Program-made: the position numbers and the translations under genes | In this document: one piece after another, positions 22,101 to 32,881 of the stretch | Numbering within the stretch: position 1 is the stretch's first letter | Layout: every line of letters begins with the position of its first letter | NCBI GenBank assembly: GCA_032717465.1 | Contig: JAVRFU010000144.1 | Location: forward strand, 283,510 to 347,509 | Origin: Coenobita brevimanus | Taxonomy: Eukaryota; Arthropoda; Malacostraca; Decapoda; Coenobitidae | Direction: 5' to 3' | Length of the DNA: 64,000 nucleotides | Notes under the pieces: model-generated | Database searches by the model: none | Seen by the model: the letters and a program-made list of their open reading frames with translations, nothing else | What the model was told of the DNA's origin: nothing

Positions 22101-23608
22101 AGGATGAAAGACATAGCGAAAAGAGTACTGAAAGGTACTTATAGGAGACGGATGGGAAAGGAAAGAGATAAGGAGGAACCGGTGTGGATAACAGAGGAAA
22201 TAAGAAAAGAAATAAAAGAAAGAAAGAGACGTAACAGATGTAGGAGGAATGCAGGTCACAGGAAGAGGAGGAAATGTGGAAAAACCTGTACCTGGAACAA
22301 AAACGTAAAACCCAAAAGTTGATTAAAGATGAAATATATAAGTATGAAGACAAAATAATAAAGGAGATAAAAGATAAAAGGGATAATAAAAATATTTGGA
22401 AATATGTGAAGAAGCTGAAAGGAGAGAAAGAGAAAGAGGACAATAGGTTGATGGTATATGGGGAAGATGGCAAGAAATATGAGAAAGAAAGATTAGAGGA
22501 AGAAATAGGAAAGTTCTGGGGAAATATAAAGAGCAGGAAAACAAGATAGAACAAATATGGAATAGACAGAAGAAGGAAGAATATATGAAGGAATATGAGA
22601 ATGTAAGAGACAAGATACAGAGAGGAGAATTCCTAGTACGAAGAGGAAGGGAAGAGAGGTTAGAACAGGAAGATAATTTAAGGATAATAAAATCATGTAG
22701 TATAGAAATTAGAGAACATCTTGAAATGGCATTTCAGGTAGATAAAGGTATAATATTTACAGAAGAAAAGGCAGTTACAGAGGAAACGGTGATCAAATGT
22801 TTAAAAAGGATGAAAAATAAAAAAGTATCAGTACTGGACAGAATTAAGCCAGAGATGTACATAGCATTCCTCAACAACAAAAATAACAGGGATTGTTTAG
22901 TAATATGTCTAGAGAATGTAGTAGAAAAAGGAATAGTGCCAGAAGAGTGGAAAGAAACAAAGACAGTACTGATACCAAAAACAAAGAGACCAAAGATAGG
23001 TGAATTGAGGCCAATTGCTTTAAACAATGTGGGATATAAAGTGCTGATGGCAGTCATGAGAGAGAGTACTGAAGAGCATTTAATGAGAAATAATATGGAA
23101 AAACAAACACAAGCTGCATTCACAGAGGGGGGGAGGATTGAAAATAATTTGTTAATATTGAGATATTGCATCGAAACCTCATTTCACAAAAAGAAACCAC
23201 TTGTAGTAATATCAATAGACTATTCTAAAGCTTTTGATAGTATAAAAAGGGATAAATTAATAGAATTATTAGTAGAATATAAAATAAATCCAAATGTAAT
23301 TAATGTAATAGCAGAAGTTTATAAGGGAGACAAAACAAAAATTGAACTAGAGGATAACAATATGATGACATTACCAGTAACAAGCGGAATACGCCAGGGA
23401 TGTACTGGATCAACCACTCTGTTTAAATTAGTTACATATGAAATAATGCAAAGGTTAGAAGAAATAAACAAGGGTTTTAAAGATGATAATTTCAAGATCA
23501 CATCTTTATACTATGCAGATGATGGTATACTTTTGGCAGGTAGCATTAGGGAGGCTGAAGAAGTCATCAGAGGAGTTACAGTAATAAGTAGGGAATACGG
23601 ACTAGAAA
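22101..23608 (+). mobile_element. LINE family A copy (linker and RT)
   Basis: Reading pieces at 22104-22549 (Lys/Glu-rich linker) and 22585-23608 encode IGELRPIALNNVGYKVLMAV, VISIDYSKAFDSIKRDKLIE (first catalytic Asp), SGIRQGCTGSTTLFKL and SLYYADDGILLAG (catalytic DD). The main frame runs 22585-23608 without a stop. It is cut at 23608 by the (TAGA)n end of a composite SINE, so the C-terminal knuckle is lost. A (GATA)n run at 22082-22101 abuts its left end. Confidence 0.88.
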
Positions 23609-23610
23609 TT

Positions 23611-24345
23611 CTATCTATCTATCTATTGCCAGACACCATAATCCCTTAAGGGATGGCCATTTGACTTTGAGTTATTTGTTTTAAGGGGAGGAGCACTAAC
23701 CCTCCACCAACCCACTTGTTCACACGTAGGGAGCACGTATGGTTTGGTTATATGGTTACCACCCAGCGTTGTAAATGGTTTCTTGGCTTACAGGAAACCA
23801 TTTGGCTTGTCACTCAATGTAAAGCCACCTGTAAAGGAAAGAAAAGCAATAAGAAGTGACAGGGAAGATGTGAGAAATAGGAAGAGAGGAGGGCAGGCAC
23901 AGAAAAAGAATGATAAAGGCTAAGGAAGAAGTAGGCAGCACTACATCAAGTGAGTGGATGATGGTCGCCACCACCTACCACGATACAGAAATAAACTGGT
24001 AAGAAAGGTGGCTGGGTGTTTCCCCAGCCAGTGGGATTATGACTTTCTTTTATTTAGTCACACTTGTGTAGGAGCTGACTAGCGTGGGCCAGCTGGTCTG
24101 TTGTAATATAGTACTGGTATTTCTTTGATGGGTGACGGGAGGTTGGGAAACTACAAAATATAAAGGTGGAACCGGCAAAGGCCTGAGGTAAGTGAATATG
24201 GAGGTAACTGGAGTGAGGTAAGTTGCCTAAAGAATTTAATAATGCTGATCCAAGAGTAGCCCCATACAGCAAGAGAATTGGGCACTACTTGAAAAGTATA
24301 ACTAAAGAAGGTTTAAGGTGTTGCAAACACCATATAAAAGAAGGA
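23611..24345 (-). repeat. Composite SINE type X, long copy
   Basis: Left end CTATCTATCTATCTATTGCCAG, then GACGCCATAATCCC-like B tail, CCTCCACCAACCCACTTGTT, the shared head with hairpin (about 23775-23805), and a unique 5' part to TTGCAAACACC near 24335. Almost identical to 56209-56926. A 72-codon minus ORF at 24054-24272 is present in both, but its composition gives no family match. Confidence 0.82.
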
Positions 24346-24646
24346 AAAGAGGAGACATGATTATAACTATATAAATGCATATCAAGGAAGGAGAAAATAG
24401 ACAAAAATAAGTATATAACCTATGGGGATGCATCAGCAAGAGGACACTGCAAAAAACTGCATAAAAAGAGAGGCAATAAAGACGTAAGGAAGTTTAGTTT
24501 CCCAAATAGGGCAATTGGTCAGTGGAATTCACTACCGGATGAAAGTATGTGCCAAAACAATTCATAAATTTAAGGATATGTACGATAAAAATGGTTGAAG
24601 ACACGGGACAGTACGACTCATTCCTGTAAAGATACAATTAGGTAAG

Positions 24647-24693
<47 letters not shown>

Positions 24694-24728
24694 CCCGGTG
24701 AATTACACACACACACACGACCCGGTGA

Positions 24729-24779
<51 letters not shown>

Positions 24780-24851
24780 CCCGGTGAATTACACACACAC
24801 ACACGACCCGGTGAATTACACACACACACACACACACACACGACCCGGTGA

Positions 24852-24896
<45 letters not shown>

Positions 24897-24939
24897 CCCG
24901 GTGAATTACACACACACACACACACACACGACCCGGTGA

Positions 24940-24983
<44 letters not shown>

Positions 24984-25213
24984 TAAATGAAGACATGCTG
25001 AGAAGGAGAGGTGATAAAGACGTAAGGAAATTCAGTTTCCCAAACAGAGCAATTGATCAATGGAATTGCACTACCGAATGAAATAGTATTTGCCAAAACA
25101 ATTCACAAATTTAAGGATATGTAAGATAAATATGGTTTTAGACACGGGACAGTACGAGCTTGACTCATTCCTTTAAAGATACAATTAGGTAAGAACAATT
25201 AGGTAAGAACGAA
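24346..25213 (+). mobile_element. CR1-like LINE 3' end interrupted by CA minisatellite
   Basis: 24346-24640 and 25000-25213 both encode the CR1-like C-terminus (ASARGHCKKLHKKRG, RKFSFPNRAI, FKDMYDK). It ends with the 14-bp unit AATTAGGTAAGAAC twice (25185-25213). The two halves are separated by the compound CA array at 24645-24979. Frameshifts and stops throughout. Confidence 0.8.
24645..24979. repeat. Compound CA minisatellite with CGACCCGGTGAATTA spacers
   Basis: CA runs of 10 to about 50 bp are separated by seven near-perfect copies of CGACCCGGTGAATTA. The homologous array at 57325-57672, in the opposite orientation, has six. It is an expanding simple repeat inside a LINE tail, not a CRISPR array. 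Confidence 0.9.
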
Positions 25214-25310
25214 GTTATACGTGTACACAGAACAGGCGAAACTTGGAATTTGACATCCGTAGACTTTTTTTCAGGCAGCAAAATTTAATAGCGAATTTAT
25301 AGCCGATCGA

Positions 25311-25745
25311 AAGTTAGGTTAGGTCACTTTGGGCAGGGTTTGGTCTGATTAGGTAATTTTTGGTTGGGTTGGCTTCAGTTCGACTAGATATAGACGGATT
25401 AGGTTAGATTGCTTTAGAATACGTCGGTTTTCATAGGTTTTGGGATGGGTTTTATTTGGTTGGGTTAGGCTGGGTTAGGTTCGGTTGGATTAGGTCATTT
25501 TAGGCTTGACTGGGTTGGGTTAGGTCGGGTATGGTATGGTTAAGTGAGACTGGGTAGGATTAGGTAGGGTTAGATGTGGTTAGGCTGCTTCAAAATAGGT
25601 TAAGTATGGGGAGGTTACGTGAGATTGTGAGGTTAAATACAATTAGACTGGGTTAGGTGAGGTTAAGCTAGATTAGGTTGGGTTGATTTAAGTTGGATTA
25701 GGTCATTGGAGGTTAGGCAGGGTTTAATTTGTATGAGTCTGGGGA
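25311..25745 (+). repeat. Degenerate GGTTA/TTAGG-rich tract
   Basis: Dense imperfect GGTTAGGTT, GGGTTAGGC and GATTAGGT units over about 430 bp. A near-identical tract lies at 58985-59425, in both cases directly upstream of the family C LINE. Units resemble the arthropod telomere repeat TTAGG but there is no regular array. Confidence 0.7.
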
Positions 25746-25799
25746 AATAGCAGTCAGATAGATTATTTTCTGGTTAGGAGGGCCGATAGGAGGTTAGTG

Positions 25800-26882
25800 A
25801 GGGATGTTAAAGTTATAGGAAGTGAGGAGTGTGTGCAGCAGCACAAACTATTGATTTGTGATATGGTGCTTAAAGAACAAATTGATGAAAAAGAGGACTT
25901 ATGTACCTAGGAGGAAAATATGGAAGCTGAAAAACCAAGTAGTAAGGGATGCCTTGTATAGCGAGTTGAGGAGAGTGGTGGTTGAACAGGGAGCTGTAGA
26001 CAGAGGCGTTAATGAACAGTACAGAGCCCTCAAGAACAATTTCTTGAGAGTTACTGATGTAACATGCGGCTGGACAAGAGGACCACCAAGACATAAAGTA
26101 ACTTGGTGGTGGGATGAGGGTGTAGAAGCTGCAATTAAGGAGAAAAGAAGGCTTTTCCGGGAATGAAAGAAGGGTGGTAGCAAAGAGGAATATTTGGCTG
26201 CCAAGCATAGGGCTAGGAGAGAGGTATACAGGGCAAAGTCTGAGTCACGGAGACAATTACTTGATAACCTAAATCATGGGGAAAGGAAAAATATATTTAG
26301 GGTGGCAGGTCAGGTGAAGAGGGATAATCGGGATATCATAGGTGAGCAGTGTGTGAAGAATGATGAAGGAAGGGTAGTGGTGAACAGTGAGGATATTAAA
26401 GATGCATGGAGAGAGCATTATAACCGGTTGTTGAATGAGGAGTTTGACTGGGACAGGGAAGGTTTGGAGCAAGCAGATCCAGTGTCTGGCCCTTGGCCTT
26501 TGATTGATACTGCTATTGTGAGTGAGGCAATAGGCAGGATGAGGGTGGGGAAGGCAGCAGGTGTGTCTGGGTTGACTGCCGAAATGTTGAAGGCCTCAGG
26601 CGATATAGGGGTGAGTTTAGTCACTGACCTGATAAATAGGATTATTTATGAGTGTGTTGTCCCAGATGATTGGCTGAAGAGTGTAATTGTAAATGTGTAT
26701 AAAGGGAAGGGTGATGCCCTGGAAAGAGGAAATTATAGAGGTATAAAGCTTTTAGATCAGATAATGAAGGTAATGGAGAGAGTTTTAGAAGGTATGATTA
26801 GAGAAAGAGTGAATATTGATGAGATGCAGTTTGGGTTTATGCCAGGTAGGGGGACCACTGATGCTATTTTCATTGTTCGACC
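25800..26882 (+). mobile_element. LINE family C copy, truncated RT
   Basis: Matches the 59.5 kb copy almost base for base. It encodes YVPRRKIWKLKNQVVRDALY, WWWDEGVEAAIKEKRRLFRE, then a TGA in place of Trp (GAA-TGA-AAG at 26164-26166). It continues ARREVYRAKSE and LLDQIMKVMERVLEGMI to FGFMPGRGTTDAIFIVR, where it breaks at 26882. An internal 'GA' for 'GTGATGG' difference near 25882 also shifts the frame. All catalytic RT motifs are lost. Confidence 0.85.
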
Positions 26883-27474
26883 ATCAACAGGCATCTTTAT
26901 AAAGTATCCCTGGCTGATATGGAAGACTACTGTATTTCATTTTCCATATGTTTAATCCATAAGGTTTTATCAAGAGGCTGCAACGGATGTACAGTAAGAC
27001 TTCTTATGCTGCTCCCCCCCTCCCCCCTTTTTTTTTTTCCATAGTAAATATTGGAAAGATTGCCAGCTAATGTTCTGTAGCTCAAAATGTAGCTGATGTA
27101 GCATTGTCACCCAGCTAGCAGTACCATTGATAGGGAATTAGTCAATACTTCAGAACTCTAACACCAGCGTATATAATATGGATTTACAGTCAAGTACTCA
27201 CCCCATCCTACTCTTCCGAGTTTAAAAATTGCTGTGTTTTTTTCCTGTATATTTTTTTATGTATTAGTAGACTTGGTCTTGTTTATGATGAGACTGTGAT
27301 GTTCTTCATGACTAATTTTCCTCAAATCTTTCAGGTATAGAATGTGACTAAGAAGCTAAAGACCATTATCGTGTCCCAGTTCCATCAGTGAATGTGGTAA
27401 AGTGAAAAGCATTGCAAGAAGGAATAAGGAGAGATAGCCTAACCTAAGCCACTATATGACAACCCCTACAAAAT
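26883..27474. other. Non-coding, no recognisable feature
   Basis: Contains a C/T run at 27015-27040. No coding similarity noticed. Confidence 0.4.
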
Positions 27475-27923
27475 TAGCTCCCCCAACTCAAACTAGCCTT
27501 AAAAGGTAAGTCTTGGTTAGAAGAGTTCAGGGACGTAATATAATGAAAATCGGTAACGTTGGTTACTTCTAAAGTTATACCCACTTCTTCATACTGGTTT
27601 GGTGCCACAATTCGTATGTGAGTCCCATCAATCACACCAGCTACCCCAGGAAAGCCAGCAATTCGCCTGAATTTTCTTTCAGTTCTTTGTAGTTCAGGGA
27701 TTGTATGGGGGAACTTCACAAACCTCTTAACAATGTGTGGTGCAGTTAGAGCACAGAGTGTTTCCGTTATCACATTGCTCACTGATGGCTGCGATGGTCC
27801 AAAGTCATCACAGTTACACTGCTGCATTTTTCCAGTTGCAAGGAACCTTAATAGTATCAACACTTTTGTCTCAGGGTGTGAGAGGATGGTTTCGATGTGT
27901 GGGCCTTTCCAGTACATCTCTTA
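27475..27923 (-). pseudogene. HARBI1-like (PIF/Harbinger) nuclease, central fragment
   Basis: The minus frame encodes KVLILLRFLATGKMQQCNCD, DFGPSQPSVSNVITETLCAL, ELQRTERKFRRIAGFPGVAG and VIDGTHIRIVAPNQYEE. 'G.P...G.IDGTHI.I.AP' carries the first catalytic Asp of the DDE nuclease. After QYEE the similarity stops (about 27560), so the remaining Asp and Glu are missing. A one-base shift near 27880 separates RDVLERPTHRNHPLTP from this frame. Its N-terminus is at 28484-28607, beyond a LINE insertion. Confidence 0.8.
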
Positions 27924-28483
27924 CTAATCAATCAATCAATCAATCATTTCCTGTGGCACCCCACGAGATGCATAGGGCCTCAATGAACTCTCTCCACCAA
28001 TATTTGTCTCTTGCCATCTCCTTCAGGTCCCACCAACACTCCACTCCTGCTTCTTTTTTCACTGTCCTCAACCAGGTTTCCCTCGGCCTACCTCTACCTC
28101 TTCTTCCTCTAGCAGTCCACTCTGGCACATCCTGTATTAAACTACCTTCTTTTCTGTATATGTGCCCCAGCCACTTCCAACAAGACAGTCTCACATATTC
28201 ATTAACTGGTTCCACTCTCGTAATATCCCTTACTCTTGCATTTGTAACTCTGTCTTGTCACTTTACCCCAAGAATCCTTCTCAGTATTTTAATCTCAAAT
28301 CCTAATACTCTCTGATCTGTTGCAATTGTACTGTGCCATGACTCATGCCCGTAAATTAAAATTGGTCTAACCATGGAATGGTAAATTTTCACTTTAGTAT
28401 GTACCGAAAGCATATTATTATTCCAAACAGATTTCAACATTCCAACAGCTCGCCAAGCCTGTCTAATCCTCTCCTCAATTTCA
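27924..28483 (-). mobile_element. LINE family F 3' end inserted in the HARBI1-like gene
   Basis: Minus-strand pieces EERIRQAWRAVGMLKSVWNN, MVRPILIYGHESW and WKWLGHIYRKEG / GRRGRGRPRETW show an RTE-like LINE C-terminus. The 3' tail is (TGAT)n at 27928-27944. The left and right flanks are consecutive HARBI1-like segments, so this is an insertion into that gene. I could not settle its target duplication. Confidence 0.75.
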
Positions 28484-28607
28484 TAATAAACAGAATGCCC
28501 TCATGATCGAAACGGTACCTTCTTACATGTTCTTGATCATCATATTCCAAGAATGCATTCTTCCGAGCTCGAAAATTTCTGCATGGTGGGTGGTGTCGGT
28601 CAGCCAT
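28484..28607 (-). pseudogene. HARBI1-like N-terminal fragment
   Basis: ATG at 28607 opens MADRHHPPCRNFRARKNAFL and runs through EHVRRYRFDHEGILFI, the conserved 'RYRF....I.F' start of HARBI1-like proteins. It is directly continued, after removal of the LINE, by RDVLERPTHRNH at 27880-27920. Role in life would be a domesticated or transposon-borne nuclease; here dead. Confidence 0.7.
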
Positions 28608-28861
28608 GGTCTATGTTGTCTTGTCTCTTGTTGTTTGAGGGACGCAGCTACTGTGTTTACTGACACTAAAAGCCCTCCTATCTCCTTAAAAGTCCTTGTG
28701 GAGGACTTTTACTATTTAGCGATTTTATGAGTAAACTTAGGAGTTGAAAGTAACTTTTAGGAGTACTTCTAGAAGCTAGGAGCCAAATATCACTTAGAGA
28801 GGAACTTTTTACTCCTTGGAATTTTTATTAATACGGGAACTAATATTCATTCTTAGATCTT

Positions 28862-28985
28862 TAGTGGAAACGTTTCTAGAGAAGGGAAAGAAGTTGTATG
28901 CGGCTTTCATGGATTTGGAGAAAGCATATGACAGGGTGGATAGACAAGGATTGTGGAAAGTATTAAGTTATACGAGCAAGAAGAT
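28862..28985 (+). repeat. Family B LINE RT fragment
   Basis: Encodes ETFLEKGKKLYAAFMDLEKA then YDRVDRQGLWKVLSY, the first catalytic motif of a non-LTR RT. It stops abruptly on both sides. Confidence 0.7.
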
Positions 28986-29469
28986 ATGAAATGCATCACA
29001 GAAGTGGAGGGGTTATATATTCTCGTATAATTACAAGTGCTTTGCCAACTTTATGTGTATTCAGTGCTATATGGTGCTGTTCAAAGAGTTATAGCAATGT
29101 AAATTTTTCTTTGACCAGAAGTTCTTTCAGCTAGTGTTTGAAAGTAATTATTGAATATTTGTGTGTGTCAGTATCTGGTCTGCATATTAAAGTTGATGGT
29201 CTGTACAGTATTGAGATGTACCAATATATTAATATTACATATGTTTTTACCCTTACTGCTACAGTAGTAGGCACTTCATTCATGTAGGTTTAACTTTTCC
29301 CATGATATACAGTATATTTGTGTGCATGCACTTGTCTGCAGGATATAAAGGGCTTGCTGCATGTAGCGTAGGGATTTCAGTTAGTAGATGGAGGCATATA
29401 TATCTGAATATATGATGTATACATTTCAGTATCTTGTCATAACCACGTCACATCACTGTTCCTGACAAC

Positions 29470-29568
29470 AGCAAGAGAAGATCCTTGATGGGTGACTTTC
29501 CATGCATCTCAGCAGACAGCTCCTTCCTGGATGACACTGGCTCCACCCCAGCAGAATCCCATCAAGGT
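29470..29568 (+). pseudogene. Possible UBE2A/RAD6-type N-terminal exon remnant
   Basis: Open stretch SKRRSLMGDFPCISADSS ... AESHQ ending CATCAAG|GTCAGT. RRSLMGDF resembles the RRRLMRDF start of UBE2A/RAD6, and it lies upstream, on the same strand, of the better UBE2-like exons at 31.6-37.0 kb. The rest is poorly conserved, so this is tentative. Confidence 0.28.
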
Positions 29569-29624
29569 CAGTACAGCTCCAGTCTCATTAGTCATGGTCT
29601 TATTGAGGGAATGAGGCTGTGGAG

Positions 29625-29790
29625 CTTTTCTCAGCCTTGAGTTTCCACCAAAATGAAGCCCAAATGAACCCCAAAACAAGTTTAAAGCCAATCTAAATGG
29701 CCTAACAGCTGTCAAGGAAGGTAACCTAAGCCTAACACCTGTAAATAACTCACTAAAGCCAACAAAAAAAATCAGAAAATCGTCACATAT
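29625..29790. repeat. Low-copy unclassified repeat
   Basis: The segment around AAAACAAGTTTAAAGCCAATC TAAATGGCCTAA recurs at 63740-63850. No coding potential or transposon ends are recognised. Confidence 0.5.
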
Positions 29791-30064
29791 AAGTCTGGAA
29801 AAAATCAAGCTTAGTAAACTGTACCCCAAAATGACAATGTTCACTCCACCTATGGCTAAAACACTTTAATCTAAGTCTAAAAACAGTTTATAAATCAACC
29901 TAAACACACAATTTTAGTCTAAAATGTCATCAAAATCTAAAAAAAAAAAATCAAAACCCATCGTTAAACCAGGATTTGGTCATCGTTAGGCAGGGTATGG
30001 TGGTATTTCTACCCCAATCGTTAAGCCGGCGTATCGCATCTAGGGGTGTCGTATATCGAGGTAT

Positions 30065-30235
30065 TACTGTAATGGCCGTAATGAGTAGGTTTCTGTCAGG
30101 AAAAAGGGGCCGGTGTGACTAGAATGTGAGGCTGGAGTGACTAAATCACTAGAGCTGGTAAATTAGGGGATGGAGTGACTTGAAGCCAATCATGCAGCGT
30201 GGAGAGCCGCCATTAGGTGACCAAGGCAAGGCTTT
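30065..30235 (+). repeat. Family C LINE 3' end, truncated
   Basis: GTTTCTGTCAGGAAAAAGG ... GTGGAGAGCCGCCATTAGGTGACCAAGGC; similar to 41.60-41.80 kb and to the family C terminus at 61.8 kb. It is fused directly to family B sequence at about 30236. Confidence 0.65.
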
Positions 30236-30780
30236 TAACAAGGGTACAACAAGGAAGAAAGGTTGCTGGTTCCTTGAAAGCAGTGATAAGAAACAGGGAA
30301 GTGAGCATGGAAGTGAAAAAGTTACTACATGACAGTATTGTGATACCAACTCTAACATATGGAAGTGAAGCTTGGACCTTGTTGGAGGGACAGAAGTCAA
30401 GAGTCAGAGCAGTGGAAATGAGTTATTTAAGAGGAGCATGTGGATTTGCATGGAGAGACAGGCTGACAAACGAGGAAGTGAAGGAGCTTTGTGGTGTGGA
30501 TGTGTCTGTGATAGAAAGCATTAGGAGAAACACATTGAGGTGGTTTGGCCATATGGAGAGGATGGAGAGTGAGAGACTGATGAGGAGAGTGTATTTGAGT
30601 GGGGTGGAGGGGGTGACCAAGGAGGCGATGGAGGGCTGGTGTGGAGAGGTATATGAGAGAGGGGGGTGCGAGTTGGCAGCAGGGCAGTGAAATGGCAGGG
30701 GACAGGGCGACGTGGAGGCGATTTGTTTGTGGCCACCCCATATGGGATTAAGGCATCTGGCAATAAATAGATAGAGATAG
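30236..30780 (+). mobile_element. LINE family B RT C-terminus
   Basis: The frame 30217-30690 encodes RVQQGRKVAGSLKAVIRNRE, IPTLTYGSEAWTLLEG, LRWFGHMERMESERLMRR, and ends GGATTAAGGCATCTGGCAATAAATAGATAGAGATAGA. A small deletion in the Arg/Gly region breaks the last part of the frame. It lacks the catalytic FADD motif. Confidence 0.85.
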
Positions 30781-31065
30781 AGTTCCTATAGTATGTTCAC
30801 TGTAACCTGGCTTAGAGAAGTTAATCCTAGAATTGATAGAAGAGGAAAGAAGCATGGTGTGGGGGTCAAGAGAAACACAGCTGCGTGTGCTTGGCTTTAT
30901 GCCGAGCAGCCAGGACGGTTGCGGCTGATGCCTGAGGCTGTGATTCAAAAGGATCCGGCAACACCCAGCATATCGTATGGATAGGCCTATGAACAGGCAG
31001 TATCCTACACAATATCCTTGAAAGGAACAGTTTATGGGCTCCTGGCCTTTGGTTCCTTCTTCCTA

Positions 31066-31515
31066 GCATCCATCCATCCATCATTCAGCATCCATCCATC
31101 CATCTTCCAATCCTATGTTGCCCCATGAGGAACGTAGGAGCCCGGGGCTAGGCAAGTTGGTCCTGACATTTCAGATGAGAGTGCCCAGCCTCACTCATCC
31201 CTGAGTGGCATTATGTGAGCAATAAACCCCAACCACCCCTTGGATATAAACCTTCACCGGCTCAATCTGATTGGAGCGCAATAATTACCCACTAAACCAC
31301 CAGGCGCCAAAATTTGGTCATATGGTTACCACCCAGCATAATAAATGGTTTCCTGGTGTACAGGAAACCATTTGGCTTGTAATTCAGTGTAGAGTCACCC
31401 ACAGGCAGAAGGAAGAGGAAAGAATGAAGGAAAGCAAGACAGAAGAGGATGGAAGGAAAGAAGGATAGGGGAGAGGAAAGGACAGACACCCGAGAGCAGC
31501 ACTACATCAGGTGAG
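31066..31515 (-). repeat. SINE type Y copy
   Basis: Two (CCATC)n stretches at the left (31067-31110), tRNA-like centre near 31240-31310, hairpin head at 31340-31375, GGAAGG purine-rich end and ATCAGGTGAGTGGATGGTG. Minus orientation judged from the Pol III boxes. Confidence 0.85.
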
Positions 31516-31649
31516 TGGATGGTGTAGTGCTGCATAAAAAAAAAAAAAGGTCATCAGTTTATTTTACCATGGTGAGGAAAAAAAAAAATGTGATAATGAT
31601 GGTGGTGGTGCTGATGATGACGATTGATGATATACATTTTTTTTTGCAG

Positions 31650-31708
31650 GCCACACAACTCCCTCTTTGAAGACAACATGTTCAGGTTAACCCTGGAATT
31701 GACAGAGG
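31650..31708 (+). pseudogene. UBE2A/RAD6-like exon copy 1
   Basis: Between TTTTTTTTTGCAG and ACAGAGG|GTAGGA the frame reads PHNSLFEDNMFRLTLELTEG. UBE2A/RAD6 E2 enzymes carry the equivalent PHD-T-P-FEDGTF-LTIEFTE segment just before the catalytic loop. Splice sites look usable and the frame is open. As other exons are missing or broken nearby, it is treated as a fragment of a pseudogene cluster. Confidence 0.65.
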
Positions 31709-31789
31709 GTAGGAAAAGTTAGGGAACATGATGATGATGATAATGATGGTGATGATGATGATGATGATACAAAAAGAGTTGTAGTAGTA

Positions 31790-32690
31790 GTAGTTGTTCC
31801 CTAGGCAGTCTGGCCAAACAGCCCCAAGTCCCTAAGGAAGGCCATGGCCGAGACTGGGCTTTCCAACAGAGCTCTCAAGGAGTGTATGTTGTGTTGTTGG
31901 CATAGGTGATTATGTGCAATGCAGTATTTCAAAATGTGCTTAATCGTATGGGGTGCTGTGTTGCATCCTGGACAGGCATCAGTGACGGAGTCATCCAGCC
32001 TCTTCTGTTAACTTAAGAGAGCTGGATGATGCCCACATTTCAGCCTGGCCAGGTGGACCCTGTCCTCACGAGGGAGGTAGGATTCAGAAGGGTGGATAGC
32101 AGGAGGCCGTGCATGCAGCTGTGTTGTTTTTAAGTGACTGAATGGAGTGGTGAGTGATTTGAGTATGGATATGCTTCTGGAAGCTGGTCTGAGACGAGCA
32201 GTGGGGGAGAGATGACAGTACAATATTTGTGTATGATATCGTGTTCTGGGTGTTGTTTTGATTATTCACTGGTGTGTGTGGATGTGCTGCTATGTACTGT
32301 AGTTGATGTTGTAGGTTTGTGGAGGCTGCAGCAAGAAACTGGGTGCCTCTCACGTCTAGATGATCCTTTACTTTGAGGACATTGGTTTTGTGATGTAGGT
32401 GGTTTGTGGGTGTAGTAGCTGTGCAGCCTGTGATTATTTTTAGAGCCTTGTTCTGTATGGTCTGTAGAGTGTTGTAGTGTGTTTTGGTGAGGTTAGAAGC
32501 GCAGGCAGGGCTTGCATAATTCATCACTGAACGTATATATTGTTTGTATACTGTGGTGGTGGTTTCTTTGTTGTGTCCGAATGTTGTATGGGCAAGTGAC
32601 CTCAAGGCATTGAGTCTTGGTGTTATTTTATTTTTAATGTTTGTGATGTGTTGTTTAAATGACATTGATGTATTGTATGTTACACCAAGG

Positions 32691-32733
<43 letters not shown>

Positions 32734-32881
32734 TAGGGGAGTGTTGTTTATGGTGAGGTGTGGGATGTGACTGTGTTCTGCTGTCCAGTTTGTGAAAAGG
32801 GTCACTAGATTTGGCTGGGGCTATTTTGATCCTGTTTGTGGTGAACCATTGGTGTAGTGTGTCGAGGTAAGGTTGGAGGAT
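31790..32881 (-). mobile_element. Jockey/I-like LINE, 3' part
   Basis: The minus frame 32665-32084 encodes MSFKQHITNIKNKITPRLNA, YKQYIRSVMNYASPACASNL and LQTIQNKALKIITGCT, the typical Jockey/I-type RT C-terminus. The 3' end is GGCTGTTTGGCCAGACTGCC followed by (CTA)n at 31783-31800. A TG microsatellite (32697-32731) sits in it. Its upstream RT motif is at 34885-35033, beyond an inserted CR1-like LINE. Confidence 0.8.

Noticed and set aside
24054..24272. 72-codon minus ORF identical to one at 56644-56862
   Set aside because: Its conservation is explained by recent duplication of the type X element; no start/stop selection can be inferred from two near-identical copies.
24645..24979. Regularly spaced 15-mers resembling a CRISPR array
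   Set aside because: The 'spacers' are only CA dinucleotides of varied length, the context is a eukaryotic LINE tail, and no cas-like gene is present.
25311..25745. A true interstitial telomere array
   Set aside because: Units are too irregular; only a telomere-like composition can be claimed.
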